Below, one piece after another: positions 26,701-27,212 of a stretch of 27,212 nucleotides of DNA. A program made the position numbers and the translations under genes. The notes beneath the pieces were generated by a model. It was not told the origin of the DNA, did not search any database, and saw only the letters and a program-made list of their open reading frames with translations. The first letter of the stretch is position 1. Every line of letters starts with the position of its first letter. The stretch covers positions 1 to 27,212 of the forward strand of contig CAMLOU010000040.1 of the NCBI GenBank assembly GCA_946481735.1, written 5' to 3'. Origin of the DNA: an uncultured Cellvibrio sp. (lineage in GTDB: Bacteria > Pseudomonadota > Gammaproteobacteria > Pseudomonadales > Cellvibrionaceae).

Positions 26701-27212
26701 AGCGGCGAAGAAAGAGCGATGTTCGGCCAGGGGTATACTTTGTCTGTCTCTTACACAGACAAAGGCGGCGAGGTTATCGGTCCTATCACGGTCAAGGAAA
26801 ACCTGCGCCTGATTGTTCCGCGCTTCCTGCTGCCGGACCTGTTCACCAAAACCACCACGCCGGATGACTTTAAACTGGGTAGTTATTATCAACTTAACAC
26901 CCTGACAACCGCCGCAGACAGTGATACCTGGCGTGTGGCTCCCTTGGGTGAATTTGATTTACACAGCGTCAAGTCCATCCAGCTCGGCCGCTGGATTACC
27001 AAAAATCCTGCCAAGTGGGCATATGAATTGCGCATAGACCAGCCAGACGGACGCGTTGTCGCTACTGGTGTGGGCACAGAAACAGCGATCGATACTTATG
27101 GTAGGGACGTGTTAAAACTGACGGAAAATGTTGGCCGACATACACTTTACCTGGCCGTGCGTGCGGTTGATAAAGCCAACAGTGAATTGCATTTACTGGA
27201 TATTTCGTTTTA
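23707..27212 (+). CDS. ThuA / PQQ-type sugar dehydrogenase / PKD / cytochrome c fusion lipoprotein (stop at window edge)
   Basis: A lipoprotein of about 1168 residues (lipobox LVAC, lipidated C25). Residues 49-265 form a ThuA domain (RVLVFSKTSGWRHDSI, GGGFVGIHAAADTEW). About 285-715 form a soluble glucose dehydrogenase-like propeller with H407 in ETCCHTGG and R499-N500 in GARNPF, matching the catalytic His and PQQ-contacting Arg-Asn of sGDH. About 720-810 form a PKD domain (GDTLSFSW, NAGSYLVKLTATDSQG). About 888-968 form a class I cytochrome c with C895-T-A-C898-H899 and probable ligand M944 in ETAMPSF. A beta-rich C-terminal domain fills about 975-1168. The window ends with TA after a phenylalanine codon, so the stop is probably completed by the next base. 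ATAGGTG precedes the ATG. It likely oxidises a sugar and passes electrons to its own haem. Confidence 0.88.
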   Translation, partial: MHSLVKKITLSLVSGVVACSLLVACGKVDDERPATTDTPDASFTQDIQGARVLVFSKTSGWRHDSIPAGIAALEKLGTDHGFTVVATEDSSVFTDAELSTYNALVFLNTTLDVLNEDQEMAMERFIQAGGGFVGIHAAADTEWEGDWHWYRNLVGGVFRSHPGNPSNVQRAQLNVTAHQHPATESLPETFSMVDEWYDYRDLYPLKKDLLMLDESTYIGGLHGEYHPIAWYHDYDGGRSFYTGMGHTAEVFSNPRFLDHLLGGLKYAVGGKPKLDYSRARPEHNRFIKKTLVQNLNEPMGFDFFANGDALIIERPGTFKLVDYKTGETRDAGSITVAYHGYMEWGLIGVGIPPDFAQSSWIYVGYNARKDDGSYWQRLARFKWQDNQINAASEQLLLEYRIDETCCHTGGDIAFGNNGEVFFSTGDNTNPHEQNGYAPIDMREDRKHFDALRGAGNTQDLRGKILRILPQDDGSYKIPTGNLFADGKEGRPEIYVMGARNPFTVTFDKDTETLYFGDVGPDAGVPSDKQGTRAYDEINRVTEAGNFGWPLIIGNNQPYLEYDFATETSGRLYNPLAPMNNSPRNTGAKQLPPAQPALIWYPYTNSETFPELGSGGRTALVADVYRSKDYPAGTHRYPEYYDNKLFMLDFMRNWVKVVSFDDYGRIEKIEPFAPQIEYTLPIAARFAPDGSLYVLEYGTAWFTGNPDSGLARIEYVGPGNRPPSPVITLDTAQGAAPLATTASAAQSVDLDGDTLSFSWTSELIGNSATRQTLGDGESVALNFANAGSYLVKLTATDSQGSSATTETQVDVGNAPADINIELDGNSSFYWPGTRSLGYRIEISDKEDGKITAQDGDTGNAIVQLSFGGAQEQAASAGHQTASANVIGKDLVEANSCTACHQIDAPSVGPSFTAVAERYQKDPEGLAYLVKKIADGGAGAWGETAMPSFAHLNEEDRTALATYVLSHAQDAQAESLPLTGKLALRDHKLTQDIFNRTKDLSGEERAMFGQGYTLSVSYTDKGGEVIGPITVKENLRLIVPRFLLPDLFTKTTTPDDFKLGSYYQLNTLTTAADSDTWRVAPLGEFDLHSVKSIQLGRWITKNPAKWAYELRIDQPDGRVVATGVGTETAIDTYGRDVLKLTENVGRHTLYLAVRAVDKANSELHLLDISF

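Overview
The window looks like chromosomal DNA of a gammaproteobacterium. The case rests on a cobalamin-dependent MetH, an NfuA-type Fe/S carrier, a PiuA/PiuC iron-uptake pair, a DUF2788 protein, etfB-etfA order and many lipoproteins. The ThuA/sugar-dehydrogenase fusion at the right end would fit a polysaccharide degrader such as Cellvibrionaceae; that placement is an inference. I see no rRNA, tRNA, CRISPR array, insertion sequence, phage gene or plasmid gene.

Layout. (1) 1-3693, minus: metH, cut by the left edge a few codons before its stop. (2) 3917-4948, plus: an exported alpha/beta-hydrolase esterase. (3) 5063-5653, plus: nfuA, followed by a strong hairpin. (4) 5762-17317, plus: the most interesting block. 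A near-consensus Fur box precedes a TonB-dependent siderophore receptor (PiuA/Fiu type), piuC, a PepSY-TM membrane protein, a DUF2271 protein, a DUF4198 protein, a membrane-anchored flavodoxin/FNR reductase, then macA-, macB- and NodT/TolC-type genes. (5) 17345-18202, minus: an unrecognised lipoprotein. (6) 18519-20215, plus: etfB-etfA. (7) 20269-20601, minus: a small acidic lipoprotein. (8) 20838-21038, plus: a DUF2788 membrane peptide. (9) 21095-23320, plus: a hybrid sensor kinase with degenerate ATPase and receiver motifs. (10) 23707 to the end, plus: a lipoprotein of about 1168 residues joining ThuA, PQQ-type sugar dehydrogenase, PKD and cytochrome c modules. Its stop codon straddles the right edge.

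How the parts may work together. In block 4 the receptor would import a ferric catechol-type siderophore. The PepSY-TM protein and the flavoreductase, which correspond to the two halves of the fused PiuB-type reductase of pseudomonads, would pass electrons from NADPH across the inner membrane to reduce the iron. The MacAB-TolC-type exporter, resembling PvdRT-OpmQ, could return the iron-free ligand to the outside. That makes the locus a candidate one-cluster system for siderophore uptake, reduction and recycling, with two periplasmic proteins of unknown function in the middle. A 97-bp structured segment (10977-11073) with 13-bp terminal inverted repeats encloses a terminator between the DUF4198 and reductase genes. 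It may set the relative expression of the two halves or be a small mobile element.
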